Positions 46,657-54,852 of a DNA stretch of 64,000 nucleotides are shown here, in pieces. The position numbers and the translations under genes were made by a program. Origin of the DNA: Streptomyces sp. NBC_00557. Lineage in GTDB: Bacteria; Actinomycetota; Actinomycetes; Streptomycetales; Streptomycetaceae. Within the stretch, counting starts at the first letter, position 1. Each line of letters starts with the position of its first letter. The notes below the pieces were generated by a model. That model saw only the letters and a list, made by a program, of their open reading frames with translations, ran no database searches and was not told the origin of the DNA. The stretch spans positions 7,130,001-7,194,000 of the forward strand of contig NZ_CP107796.1 in the NCBI RefSeq assembly GCF_036345995.1, in the 5' to 3' direction.

Positions 46657-47067
46657 ATGAACGAGAACCAGAGCGGCCCGTGGGAGCCGCCGGGCAGCCA
46701 GTGGTACGACGGCGAGGCCGGACCACTGGTGCGCCCCTACGCGATGACGGGCGGGCGCACCCAGCCGGGCCCCACAGGGGTGCGCTTCGACCTGATCGCC
46801 CTCGTCACCCTCGATCCCGCGGCACCGGCACTCGACGACCTCGCGCTCGGCCCCGAACACCGGACCCTGATCGAACTGTGCCGCACCGAGACGCAGTCCG
46901 TCGCCGAGCTCGCCGCGGACGCCGACCTTCCGGTCGGTGTGGTCAGGGTGCTCCTCGGCGACCTCCTGGAACTCGGCTGCGTGGTCATCAGCCGTCCCGT
47001 GCCGCCGGCGCACCTGCCCGACGAGCGGATTCTCCGCGAGGTCATCGAGGGGCTGCGAGCGCTGTAG
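46657..47067 (+). CDS. cvnC: DUF742 protein CvnC
   Basis: A 136-residue DUF742 protein: the N-terminal linker ends in PLVRPYAMTGGRTQP, the family signature, and continues RFDLIALVTLDPAAP. A C-terminal winged-helix-like region (EHRTLIELCRTETQSVAELAADADLPVGVVRVLLGDLLELGCVVISRP) follows. In conservons CvnC is the third member of the membrane-bound complex. The gene lies 18 bp after cvnB. In most conservons cvnD follows directly or overlaps; here the next gene begins 197 bp on, which is unusual. Confidence 0.93.
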   Translation: MNENQSGPWEPPGSQWYDGEAGPLVRPYAMTGGRTQPGPTGVRFDLIALVTLDPAAPALDDLALGPEHRTLIELCRTETQSVAELAADADLPVGVVRVLLGDLLELGCVVISRPVPPAHLPDERILREVIEGLRAL

Positions 47068-47127
47068 ATGAACGTTCCGAAGCCGCCGTGCGCCGCGCCG
47101 CGTCCTGTCCGTGCTCCTTTGGCCCCC

Positions 47128-47162
47128 GACCGGACGCAGGCCGGTCAGATCAGGTGGTTTTT
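47128..47162 (+). other. Weak hairpin in the enlarged cvnC-cvnD gap
   Basis: GACCGG (47128-47133) and CCGGTC (47141-47146) form a 6-bp stem with a 7-base loop, followed 11 bases later by TTTTT (47158-47162). It may be an attenuator-like or processing element. The stem is short and the T tract is offset, so confidence is low. The rest of the 197-bp gap holds nothing convincing. Confidence 0.3.
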
Positions 47163-47264
47163 CCGTCCAACCATCCCCAGAGCCCGCTTCGTTGCCATGA
47201 TGCTGCCTTCGCGCCCGCAGCACCCGGACGCGGACCGCAGCCGGTCCTCCCGAGAGAAGTGATC

Positions 47265-47867
47265 ATGCTCACCGAGACTTCCGACGCCGCCGGCGACACC
47301 TCCGCCCTGGCACTGAAGATACTGGTCGCCGGCGGGTTCGGAGTCGGCAAGACGACCCTGGTCGGGGCCGTCAGCGAGATCCGGCCGCTGCGCACCGAGG
47401 AACTCCTCAGCGAGGCCGGGCAACTGGTGGACGACACCGACGGCGTGGACCAGAAGGTCACCACCACCGTCGCCATGGACTTCGGACGGATCACCATCCG
47501 CTCCGGTCTGTCGCTCTACCTCTTCGGCACGCCGGGACAGGACCGCTTCTGGTTCCTCTGGGACGAGCTGTCCCAGGGTGCCCTCGGCGCCGTCGTCCTC
47601 GCGGACACCCGGCGCCTGGAGGACTGCTTCCCCGCGGTCGACTACTTCGAGCACCGGCGCATCCCGTTCGTGGTCGCCGTCAACTGCTTCGCGGGAGCCC
47701 GCAGCTACGGCGCCCACGACGTCTCCCGCGCCCTCGATCTGGACAGCGGCACCCCCGTGGTGCTGTGCGACGCACGCGACCGGGACTCCGGCAAGGAAGT
47801 CCTGATCCGGCTCGTGGAGTACGCCGGGCGGATGCACACCGCCCGGATGCTGGACTCGGTCGGTTGA
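47265..47867 (+). CDS. cvnD: Conservon GTPase CvnD (Ras-like)
   Basis: A 200-residue small GTP-binding protein. The P-loop is VAGGFGVGKTTLVGAV (G1), then DQKVTTTVAMDFGRI (G2 region), LFGTPGQDRFWFLWDELSQGALGAVVLADTRR (G3 DTPGQ-like plus switch II) and FVVAVNCF (N-xx-F in place of NKxD, as is typical of the CvnD/DUF-ATP-binding group). It ends in HTARMLDSVG and has no membrane anchor. ATG 47265, or GTG 47259, lies behind GAGAGAAG. As the last gene of the conservon it would be the G-protein-like switch acted on by CvnB. Confidence 0.93.
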   Translation: MLTETSDAAGDTSALALKILVAGGFGVGKTTLVGAVSEIRPLRTEELLSEAGQLVDDTDGVDQKVTTTVAMDFGRITIRSGLSLYLFGTPGQDRFWFLWDELSQGALGAVVLADTRRLEDCFPAVDYFEHRRIPFVVAVNCFAGARSYGAHDVSRALDLDSGTPVVLCDARDRDSGKEVLIRLVEYAGRMHTARMLDSVG

Positions 47868-47876
47868 ACCGTCCCC

Positions 47877-48305
47877 TCAGGCCGCCAGGTCCTTCACGGC
47901 CACCACCTGGTCGACCGGCACGCGGACCAGCAGCTCACCCGGAACGCCGTTGCGGGCGCCGTACTCCTCGGCGAGGTCCTCGCCCATGTACCGGGCGGCG
48001 ATCCGGGTGGCCCAGTGCCGCAGCTCGGCCAAGTCCTCCGACAGCCGTGCCCGGCCGTTCAGCACCACGAAGTGGAAAGGCGGCCGGTCGTCGTCCACGC
48101 ACAGGGCCACGCGCCCGTCGCGGGCGAGATTGCGCCCTTTAACCGATTCCTTCCCGGTGTTGAAGACCAGTTCGTCACCGTCCAGCAGAAACCAGATCGG
48201 GGCCACGTGAGGGCTCCCATCGGCGCGAACGGTGGACAGTTTGCCCGTCCTGGTGCCGTGCGAGACGAAAGCCCGCCATTCCTCATCGGTCATCTTCTGT
48301 GCCAT
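47877..48305 (-). CDS. PPOX-class F420-dependent oxidoreductase
   Basis: A 142-residue split-beta-barrel flavin/deazaflavin enzyme. KLSTVRADGSPHVAPIWFLLDGDELVFNTGKESVKGRNLARDGRVALCVDDDRPPFHFVVLNGRARLSEDL is the characteristic PPOX putative F420-binding pattern (Rv0121c-like family). ATG 48305 (MAQKMTDEEWRAFV) follows AGGAT; an internal ATG four codons later is possible. The gene is convergent with cvnD, 9 bp apart, and divergent from the second roadblock gene. The substrate is unknown; F420 rather than FMN use is inferred from the subfamily. Confidence 0.85.
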   Translation of the reverse strand: MAQKMTDEEWRAFVSHGTRTGKLSTVRADGSPHVAPIWFLLDGDELVFNTGKESVKGRNLARDGRVALCVDDDRPPFHFVVLNGRARLSEDLAELRHWATRIAARYMGEDLAEEYGARNGVPGELLVRVPVDQVVAVKDLAA

Positions 48306-48396
48306 GCGCCCATCCTGCTTGCCCGTACGCCGGACCTGGGGAAGGCTGGCGGAGAGTTCCTCCAGCCAGGGGGAGACATCACACGGGGAGACGGAG

Positions 48397-48810
48397 ATGG
48401 CGCAGAACCAGGGACTCGGCTGGCTCCTGGACGATCTGACCGAGCGGGTGGACGACGTGCGGCACGCGCTGGTCCTGTCGAACGACGGCCTGGTCACGAG
48501 CGCGAGCACGGGACTACGCCGAGAGGACGCCGAGCACCTGGCCGCCGTCGCGTCCGGGCTGCACAGCCTGGCGAAGGGATCGGGACGCCACTTCGGCGCC
48601 GGCAGCGTACGCCAGACCATGGTCGAGTACGACGACGCGGTCCTGTTCGTGACCGCGGCCGGCACCGGAAGCTGTCTGTGCGTGCTCAGCGCGGCCGAGG
48701 CCGACTTCGGCCAGATCGCCTACGAGATGACGCGGCTCGTCCATCGCGTCGGCGAACACCTCGGCGTCGACGCCAGGCAACCGGAAAGAGCCCCCATCGC
48801 AGACGCCTGA
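48397..48810 (+). CDS. Orphan roadblock/LC7-domain protein (second CvnB-like)
   Basis: A 137-residue protein, MAQNQGLGWLLDDLTERVDDVRHALVLSNDGLVTSASTGL..., ending VGEHLGVDARQPERAPIADA. A hand alignment to CvnB gives 88 identities in 117 positions, so it is a recent paralogue of the same domain. ATG 48397 follows GGGGAGACGG. It has no adjacent CvnC or CvnD of its own. It may compete with or replace CvnB in binding CvnD, or act with a GTPase elsewhere. The PPOX gene is divergent and a DUF6397-like gene follows. Confidence 0.93.
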   Translation: MAQNQGLGWLLDDLTERVDDVRHALVLSNDGLVTSASTGLRREDAEHLAAVASGLHSLAKGSGRHFGAGSVRQTMVEYDDAVLFVTAAGTGSCLCVLSAAEADFGQIAYEMTRLVHRVGEHLGVDARQPERAPIADA

Positions 48811-48837
48811 CCAGCGGCTTCTTGTCCTTGCGCGGAG

Positions 48838-48846
48838 TTATCCACA
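48838..48846 (+). other. Isolated TTATCCACA 9-mer (DnaA-box-like)
   Basis: A perfect match to the general bacterial DnaA box TTATCCACA occurs between the orphan roadblock gene and the DUF6397-like gene, 91 bp before ATG 48937. It stands alone in this gap. It could be a DnaA-titrating or regulatory site, or chance. Confidence 0.3.
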
Positions 48847-48936
48847 GGGCTGACACGCTGTGCGCCGTTATGGCTACGGTGGGTGCACGGCGTACACGCA
48901 GGGTGTGTGCCGATGACTCCACGGGGGAGTACGACC

Positions 48937-50058
48937 ATGTCGTCCAGCACCAGCGGTCAGTCCCGCTCCGCCACCTGCACGCCGAGCCACGCCGCCCGGG
49001 AACTCGGCCTCAAGCGGGGGGAGTTCGATCTCGCCGTGCACCTCGGCCTTGTCCGGACCGTGCCCGACGAGGGCGGGGGAGGGACCCGGAGGGTGGAGCG
49101 GTCCGAGATCGACCGTCTTCGCGCACAGGAGGACCACCCGGAGACGCTGCGCGAGCGGGTGCGGGTGGTGGGCACCGCCGAAGGCGCCGCGCTCATGGAG
49201 ATCCCGGTCGGGCGGTTCAGCCGCCTCGCCCGTCTGGGCCTGCTCGTGCCGGTGAAGTGGTATCTGAACCGCTATCGAGCCGTCGTCTGGCTCTATCTGG
49301 CGGAGGACCTGCGGGAGTTCGTCTCCGACAGCCGCAACGCGCACCTGCTCAAGGGACGCACGCCCGAGAACCTGCGCGGCCAGTTGGATGCCGGGGTGGA
49401 CCTGCGTGCCCGCAACTGGCGGGGCCGGCACCTCGGGTTCCTGCTGCGCCAGGCCGAGGACCCGTGGGTGCGGGCGGGAGCCGTGGCCGCCTTCCTCTCG
49501 CCCGTCGAGATCGCCGACGTCGTCAAGGATCCCTATGAGCGCGCCTGTCTGCACCGGTTCCGGCCCGCACCACCCGGCCAGGGCGCTCCGGGATCGCCTG
49601 CCGCGCATCTCGTCGAGCGGATCACGACCGCGCAGGACGCGGACGAGATCGAGTGGCTGCGCAGCGATCTGGCCCATGTGCTGCGGGAGGCCCGCGCTCT
49701 CACACCGGCCCCGCGTCCCGCGCCCCGCAGTGCGGCCGCCCCGGTCCGCCGAGCGGCAGCACGGCCCATTCCGCCCATGGCTCCCACGGTCACACGGCCG
49801 GTGGCGCCGGCGGCACCTGCCTCGGCGGCGCCCCGTGACAACCCGTCGGCGCCCGAGCCGCGGCCGGACCGGTCCGAGCCGGCGGGCGAGCCCGTGAGCC
49901 GGGCGCTCGCATGGCATGGCGCGCCGGTGATGCGGGCGGCTGCTCCACCTGCGAGGCCCCAGCGGGACAACCGTCGCGGCGAACGGGCCCCGAGCCGCCC
50001 CACCCGCGGTCTGCGGGCCTGGCTGCGGCGCAGAAGTCCCCGCCCCGCGCGGCTCTGA
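48937..50058 (+). CDS. DUF6397-like regulatory-type protein with Pro/Ala-rich tail
   Basis: A 373-residue protein. The N-terminal half is built of helix-turn-helix-like segments: SATCTPSHAARELGLKRGEFDLAVHLGLVRTV, then VVGTAEGAALMEIPVGRFSRLARLGLLVPVKWYLNRYRAVVWLYLAEDLREF. RNWRGRHLGFLLRQAEDPWVRAGAVAAFLSPVEIADVV follows. The C-terminal 130 residues are low-complexity Pro/Ala/Arg and probably disordered, ending in a basic cluster (WLRRRSPRPARL). It matches my recollection of DUF6397, a Streptomyces family without known function. ATG 48937 follows GGGGGAG; ATG 48913 and 48883 are alternatives. A nucleic-acid-binding role is plausible but unproven. Confidence 0.7.
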   Translation: MSSSTSGQSRSATCTPSHAARELGLKRGEFDLAVHLGLVRTVPDEGGGGTRRVERSEIDRLRAQEDHPETLRERVRVVGTAEGAALMEIPVGRFSRLARLGLLVPVKWYLNRYRAVVWLYLAEDLREFVSDSRNAHLLKGRTPENLRGQLDAGVDLRARNWRGRHLGFLLRQAEDPWVRAGAVAAFLSPVEIADVVKDPYERACLHRFRPAPPGQGAPGSPAAHLVERITTAQDADEIEWLRSDLAHVLREARALTPAPRPAPRSAAAPVRRAAARPIPPMAPTVTRPVAPAAPASAAPRDNPSAPEPRPDRSEPAGEPVSRALAWHGAPVMRAAAPPARPQRDNRRGERAPSRPTRGLRAWLRRRSPRPARL

Positions 50059-50151
50059 GTCACGCGGCCGCGGACGATCGCCCGCAACACCCGCATCCCG
50101 CTGTCCCGTGCGCGGCGGCGAACGCCGCCCGCCGAGTGCCACGCCGGTCCG

Positions 50152-51018
50152 TCACAGGGACCTGAACAGGCCTTCCTGGACGACCGAGACGAGCAGCCGG
50201 CCCTGCCGGTCGTAGATACGCCCGCGAGCCAGGCCCCGGCCACCGGTGGCGATCGGCGACTCCTGGTCGTACAGGAACCACTCGTCCGCGCGGAACGGCC
50301 GGTGGAACCACATGGCGTGGTCCAGTGAGGCCATGTCGAAGTTCCGCGGGCCCCACAGGGGTTCGACCGGGATGCGGACCGCGTCCAGCAGGGTCATGTC
50401 GCTGGCGTAGGTCAGGGCGCACGTGTGGACCAGCGGATCGTCACCGAGCGGTCCGACCGCGCGCATCCACACGGCGCTGCGCGGCTCGGCCCCCTCGATC
50501 TCCTCGGCGTTCCAGCGCAGCCGGTCGACGTAGCGGATGTCGAAGGGCTGGCGGCGCGCCATTCGCTCCAACTGCTCCGGCAGCGCGCCCAGATGCTTGC
50601 GGACCTCGTCGGAGACCGTCGGCAGCGACTCCGGGTCCGGCATGTCGCGGGCCGGCGGCAGCTGGTGCTCGAACGGTCCTTCCTCAGGCTTGTGAAAGGA
50701 GGCGGTCAGATTGAAGATCGTGCGGCCCTGCTGCACGGCCGTGACCCGGCGTGTGGTGAACGACCGGCCGTCGCGGACCCGCTCCACCTGGTACACGATC
50801 GGCACGCCCGGCCGGCCCGGGCGCAGGAAGTACGCGTGCAGCGAGTGCACCGGGCGGTCGCCGTCCGTGGTGCGGCCGGCGGCGACCAGCGCCTGGCCCG
50901 CCACCTGGCCGCCGAACACCCGCTGCAGCGACTCCTGCGGGCTCCGGCCACGGAATATGTTGACCTCGATCTGCTCCAGGTCGAGCAGGTCGACCAGCTT
51001 TTCGGCCGGGTTCGTCAT
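50152..51018 (-). CDS. tesB: Acyl-CoA thioesterase II (TesB)
   Basis: A 288-residue double-hotdog thioesterase that releases fatty acids from acyl-CoA. The first hotdog has FRGRSPQESLQRVFGGQVAGQALVAAGRT and SLHAYFLRPG; the second has LTYASDMTLLDAVRI (catalytic Asp region), MASLDHAMWFHRPFRADEWFLYDQESPIATGGRGLARG and YDRQGRLLVSVVQEGLFR (catalytic Gln). The Asp/Thr-Ser/Gln triad positions are all preserved. ATG 51018 follows AAGGAGAA. It lies 40 bp downstream of the helicase gene on the same strand, so the two may be cotranscribed, though their functions differ. Confidence 0.94.
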   Translation of the reverse strand: MTNPAEKLVDLLDLEQIEVNIFRGRSPQESLQRVFGGQVAGQALVAAGRTTDGDRPVHSLHAYFLRPGRPGVPIVYQVERVRDGRSFTTRRVTAVQQGRTIFNLTASFHKPEEGPFEHQLPPARDMPDPESLPTVSDEVRKHLGALPEQLERMARRQPFDIRYVDRLRWNAEEIEGAEPRSAVWMRAVGPLGDDPLVHTCALTYASDMTLLDAVRIPVEPLWGPRNFDMASLDHAMWFHRPFRADEWFLYDQESPIATGGRGLARGRIYDRQGRLLVSVVQEGLFRSL

Positions 51019-51058
51019 CGATCGAGTTCTCCTTGGCTCACAACCGGTCGGGAAACGC

Positions 51059-53572
51059 TCACAGCTGGCCCACGTCGGTGACCCGGACCACGGCCCGGCC
51101 CTCGGCGTCCGAGGCCGCCAGGTCGATCTCCGCGCTGATGCCCCAGTCGTGGTCGCCGTTCGGGTCGTCGAAGATCTGGCGGACCCGCCAGATGCCGTTC
51201 GCCGGCTCCTCGTTGATGACCAGCAGCTTGGGGCCGCGGGCGTCGGGGCCGGTGCCGAGGTCGTCGTACTCGTCCCAGTACTTGTCCATCGCCTCGGCCC
51301 AGGCGTCGGCGTCCCAGCCGGACTCGGCGTCCATCTCGCCCAGTTCCTCGACCTGGTCGAGGGCGGCGAGCTCCACACGCCGGAACATGGCGTTGCGGAC
51401 GAGCACCCGGAAGGCCCGTGCGTTGGTGGTGACCGGCTTGACCTCGTCGGCCTTCTCCTGGGCCTCCTCGGCGGTCATCTCCTCCGGGTTCGCGAGCTGC
51501 TCCCACTCGTCCAGCAGGCTGGAGTCCACCTGGCGGACCGTCTCGCCGAGCCACTCGATCAGGTCCTGCAGGTCCTCGGACTTCAGGTCGTCCGGGATGG
51601 TGTGGTCGAGGGTCTTGTAGGCGCTGGCGAGGTAGCGCAGCACGATGCCCTCGGTGCGGGCCAGCTCGTAGAAGGACACCAGCTCCGTGAAGGAAAGCGC
51701 CCGTTCGTACATGTCCCGGACGACGGACTTCGGCGACAGCGGGTGGTCGCCGACCCACGGGTGGCTCTTGCGGTAGGTGTTGTACGCGTGGAAGAGCAGC
51801 TCCTCCAGCGGCTTGGGGTAGGTGATGTCCTGGAGGCGCTCCATGCGCTCCTCGTACTCGACGCCGTCCGCCTTCATCGCGGCCACGGCCTCGCCGCGCG
51901 CCTTGTTCTGCTGGGCGACGAGGATCTGCCGGGGGTCGTCCAGAGTGGACTCGACGACGGACACCATGTCGAGGGCGTAGGACGGCGACTCGGGGTCGAG
52001 GAGCTCGAACGCGGCGAGCGCGAACGTGGACAGCGGCTGGTTGAGGGCGAAGTCCTGCTGCAGGTCGACGGTGAGCCGGACGATGCGGCCCTCGGCGTCG
52101 GGCTGGTCGAGCTTCTCCACGATGCCGCCGTCGAGCAGCGAGCGGTAGATCGCGATCGCCCGGCGGATGTGGCGCAGCTGCTGCTTGCGCGGCTCGTGGT
52201 TGTCCTCCAGGAGGTGACGCATCGCCTCGAACGCGTTGCCCGGGCGGGCGATCACCGACAGCAGCATCGTGTGCGTCACCCGGAAACGCGAGGTCAGCGG
52301 CTCCGGTTCCGACTCGATCAGCTTCTGGAAGGTGTTCTCCGTCCAGCCGACAAAGCCCTCTGGCGCCTTCTTGCGCACCACCTTGCGCCGCTTCTTCGGG
52401 TCGTCGCCCGCCTTCGCCAGCGCCTTCTCGTTCTCGATGACGTGCTCCGGCGCCTGCGCCACGACGAGCCCGGCCGTGTCGAAGCCGGCGCGCCCGGCCC
52501 GGCCCGCGATCTGGTGGAACTCCCGGGCCCGCAGCGTGCGCACCCGGCTGCCGTCGTACTTGGTGAGGGCGGTGAACAGCACCGTGCGGATGGGCACGTT
52601 GACGCCCACGCCGAGCGTGTCCGTGCCGCAGATGACCTTCAGCAGGCCGGCCTGCGCGAGCTTCTCCACCAGGCGCCGGTACTTGGGCAGCATGCCGGCG
52701 TGGTGCACGCCGATGCCGTGCCGTACGTAACGAGAGAGATTGCGGCCGAACTTGGTGGTGAAGCGGAAGTTCCCGATCAGCTCGGCGATCTGGTCCTTCT
52801 CCTCGCGCGAGCACATGTTGATGCTCATCAGCGCCTGCGCCCGCTCCACGGCCTGCGCCTGCGTGAAGTGCACGATGTAGACCGGGGCCTGCTTCGACTC
52901 CAGCAGATCGGTGAGCGTCTCGGTGAGCGGGGTGAGCCTGTACTCGTAGGACAGCGGCACCGGACGGGTCGCCGAGCGGACCACCGCGGTGGGGCGGCCG
53001 GTGCGGCGCGTGAGGTCCTTCTCGAAGAAGGACACATCGCCCAAAGTGGCCGACATCAGGATGAACTGCGCCTGGGGCAGCTCCAGGATCGGGATCTGCC
53101 AGGCCCAGCCGCGATCGCCCTCGGCGTAGAAGTGGAACTCGTCCATGACGACCTGGCCGACGTCGGCGTCCTTGCCGTCGCGCAGCGCGATGGAGGCCAG
53201 CACCTCGGCGGTGCAGCAGATCACGGGAGCGTCGGCGTTCACGGAGGCGTCGCCGGTGAGCATGCCGACGTTCTCGGTGCCGAACAGCTTGCACAGCTCG
53301 AAGAACTTCTCCGACACCAGCGCCTTGATCGGGGCCGTGTAGAAGGTGACCTCGTCGCGGGCCAGTGCCGCGAAGTGCGCACCGGCCGCGATCATGCTCT
53401 TGCCGGAGCCGGTGGGCGTCGAGACGATCACGTTCGCCCCGGAGACCACCTCGATCAGCGCCTCCTCCTGGTGCGGGTAGAGGGTGAGGCCGCGCTCCTG
53501 CGCCCACGACTCGAAGGCTTCGTACAGGGCGTCGGGGTCGGCGGTCGGCGGCAGCTGATCGATGAGGGTCAC
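51059..53572 (-). CDS. DEAD/DEAH-box RNA helicase with C-terminal DUF3516 domain
   Basis: An 837-residue superfamily 2 helicase related to Ski2/Mtr4. Motifs: TPTGSGKSM (I), YTAPIKALVSEKFF (Ia), MDEFHFYAEGDRG (II, DEFH variant), LMSATLGD (III), GVGVNVPIRTVLFTALTKYDG (V region) and EFHQIAGRAGRAGFD (VI). The C-terminal ~400 residues (from about 440) are helical and end in a small beta domain; this is the DUF3516 architecture seen in actinobacterial RNA helicases. GTG 53572 starts (V)TLIDQLPPTADPDALYEAFESW; no better start exists. Probably involved in RNA turnover or ribosome work, not directly shown. Confidence 0.88.
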   Translation of the reverse strand: MTLIDQLPPTADPDALYEAFESWAQERGLTLYPHQEEALIEVVSGANVIVSTPTGSGKSMIAAGAHFAALARDEVTFYTAPIKALVSEKFFELCKLFGTENVGMLTGDASVNADAPVICCTAEVLASIALRDGKDADVGQVVMDEFHFYAEGDRGWAWQIPILELPQAQFILMSATLGDVSFFEKDLTRRTGRPTAVVRSATRPVPLSYEYRLTPLTETLTDLLESKQAPVYIVHFTQAQAVERAQALMSINMCSREEKDQIAELIGNFRFTTKFGRNLSRYVRHGIGVHHAGMLPKYRRLVEKLAQAGLLKVICGTDTLGVGVNVPIRTVLFTALTKYDGSRVRTLRAREFHQIAGRAGRAGFDTAGLVVAQAPEHVIENEKALAKAGDDPKKRRKVVRKKAPEGFVGWTENTFQKLIESEPEPLTSRFRVTHTMLLSVIARPGNAFEAMRHLLEDNHEPRKQQLRHIRRAIAIYRSLLDGGIVEKLDQPDAEGRIVRLTVDLQQDFALNQPLSTFALAAFELLDPESPSYALDMVSVVESTLDDPRQILVAQQNKARGEAVAAMKADGVEYEERMERLQDITYPKPLEELLFHAYNTYRKSHPWVGDHPLSPKSVVRDMYERALSFTELVSFYELARTEGIVLRYLASAYKTLDHTIPDDLKSEDLQDLIEWLGETVRQVDSSLLDEWEQLANPEEMTAEEAQEKADEVKPVTTNARAFRVLVRNAMFRRVELAALDQVEELGEMDAESGWDADAWAEAMDKYWDEYDDLGTGPDARGPKLLVINEEPANGIWRVRQIFDDPNGDHDWGISAEIDLAASDAEGRAVVRVTDVGQL

Positions 53573-53717
53573 GCACCCATCTTGCCTGGCCTCCTCCCCG
53601 AGAGGGGAATCGGCTGCGGGCACGAAGATCGCGGCAGCTACGCTGTGGCGCCGGCGCAAGGTCGGCGCACCAGGTCAACTGGACAGCGGTACACGAGGAA
53701 TGGGGCGGGAAGCGGCC

Positions 53718-54512
53718 ATGATGGGACCAGCACACTCACTGTCGGGGGCCGCGGCCTGGCTCGGGGTCGGAGCGGCCGCCGCCGCGGCAGGGCATCCGAT
53801 GCCCTGGCCGGTCCTCCTGTCCGGCGCTCTGATCTGTGCCGGTGCCGCGCTCGCCCCGGACCTCGACCACAAGGCGGCCACGATCTCCCGTGCCTTCGGG
53901 CCGCTCTCCCGCTGGATCTGCGAGATCGTCGACAAGCTGTCGTACGGCGTCTACAAGGCGACCCGGATGAAGGGCGACCCGCGTCGCTCCGGAGGGCACC
54001 GCACGCTGACGCACACCTGGGTGTGGGCGGTGCTGATCGGCGCCGGCTGCTCGGCGCTGGCGATCGCGGGGGGCCGCTGGGCGGTGCTGGCGATCCTGTT
54101 CGTGCACATGGTGCTGGCGATCGAGGGCCTGCTGTGGCGGGCGGCGCGCGGCTCCAGCAGCGACGTCCTGGTCTGGCTGCTGGCGGCGGCCACCGCGTGG
54201 ATCCTCGCGGGCGTCCTGGACAAGCCGGGCAACGGCTCCGACTGGCTGTTCACCGCCCCGGGCCAGGAGTACCTGTGGCTGGGGCTGCCGATCGTGCTCG
54301 GCGCGCTGGTGCACGACATCGGGGACGCCCTGACGGTCTCGGGCTGCCCGATCCTGTGGCCCATCCCCGTGGGCCGCAAGCGCTGGTACCCCGTGGGCCC
54401 GCCGAAGGCGATGCGCTTCCGCGCCGGGAGCTGGGTGGAGCTGAAGGTGCTGATGCCCGTGTTCATGCTGCTCGGCGGGATGGGCTGCGCGGCGGCGCTC
54501 AACGTGATCTGA
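53718..54512 (+). CDS. Membrane-bound metal-dependent hydrolase-like protein (DUF457/YdjM)
   Basis: A 264-residue membrane protein with about five hydrophobic helices. The metal motifs are PDLDHKAATIS (about 53), GGHRTLTHTWVW (about 97) and VHDIGDALTVSGCPILWP (about 208), matching the DUF457 zinc-hydrolase signature. In E. coli the relative YdjM is LexA-regulated; no LexA box is seen here. ATG 53718 (MMGPAHSLSGAAAW) is used; ATG 53700 is possible. It is divergent from the helicase gene, 145 bp apart. Substrate unknown. Confidence 0.85.
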   Translation: MMGPAHSLSGAAAWLGVGAAAAAAGHPMPWPVLLSGALICAGAALAPDLDHKAATISRAFGPLSRWICEIVDKLSYGVYKATRMKGDPRRSGGHRTLTHTWVWAVLIGAGCSALAIAGGRWAVLAILFVHMVLAIEGLLWRAARGSSSDVLVWLLAAATAWILAGVLDKPGNGSDWLFTAPGQEYLWLGLPIVLGALVHDIGDALTVSGCPILWPIPVGRKRWYPVGPPKAMRFRAGSWVELKVLMPVFMLLGGMGCAAALNVI

Positions 54513-54546
54513 GGCGGCGGTGCGCAGCGGCCGGCCGGGCTGCGGA

Positions 54547-54810
54547 TCAGGTGGTCTCGCCGGCCCCGGCCCCGCCGTACCGGCGCTCGAAGCGGGCGAC
54601 ACGGCCCTCGGAGTCGACCGTGCGGGCCTTGCCGGTGTAGAAGGGGTGGCTCTCCGAGGAGATCTCCACGTCGATCACCGGGTAGCTCTTCCCGTCGTCC
54701 CACTCGATGGTCTGCTCGCTCTGCGCGGTGGACCGGGTGAGGAACGCGTAGCCGGCGGCGCGGTCACGGAAGACCACGGGGTGGTAGTCGGGGTGCTTGT
54801 CCTGCTGCAT
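54547..54810 (-). CDS. rpmE2: 50S ribosomal protein L31 type B (zinc-free)
   Basis: An 87-residue L31 type [28 protein letters not shown], then [46 protein letters not shown]. The CxxC zinc-binding cysteines of the type A protein are absent. In Streptomyces such paralogues are normally repressed by Zur and replace type A L31 under zinc limitation. The 42-bp gap upstream of ATG 54810 and the DUF5709 gene beyond show no recognisable Zur box (AT-rich palindrome), so control may lie elsewhere or may be different. It is followed by a convergent membrane-hydrolase gene. Confidence 0.95.
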   Translation of the reverse strand: MQQDKHPDYHPVVFRDRAAGYAFLTRSTAQSEQTIEWDDGKSYPVIDVEISSESHPFYTGKARTVDSEGRVARFERRYGGAGAGETT

Positions 54811-54852
54811 GGCGGCTCCTGGTCCGGGGCGTGCGGGCAGGGTCAGTGCGGG

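Noticed and set aside
47068..47262. 64-codon frame in the cvnC-cvnD gap
   Set aside because: It begins right after the cvnC stop but has no own ribosome site, an Arg/Pro-rich sequence and no domain.
50711..54640. 1,309-codon plus-strand frame opposite tesB and the helicase
   Set aside because: It is a shadow of two well-supported minus-strand genes. Its composition (Val/Leu/Arg/Gly/Asp-rich) shows no motif.
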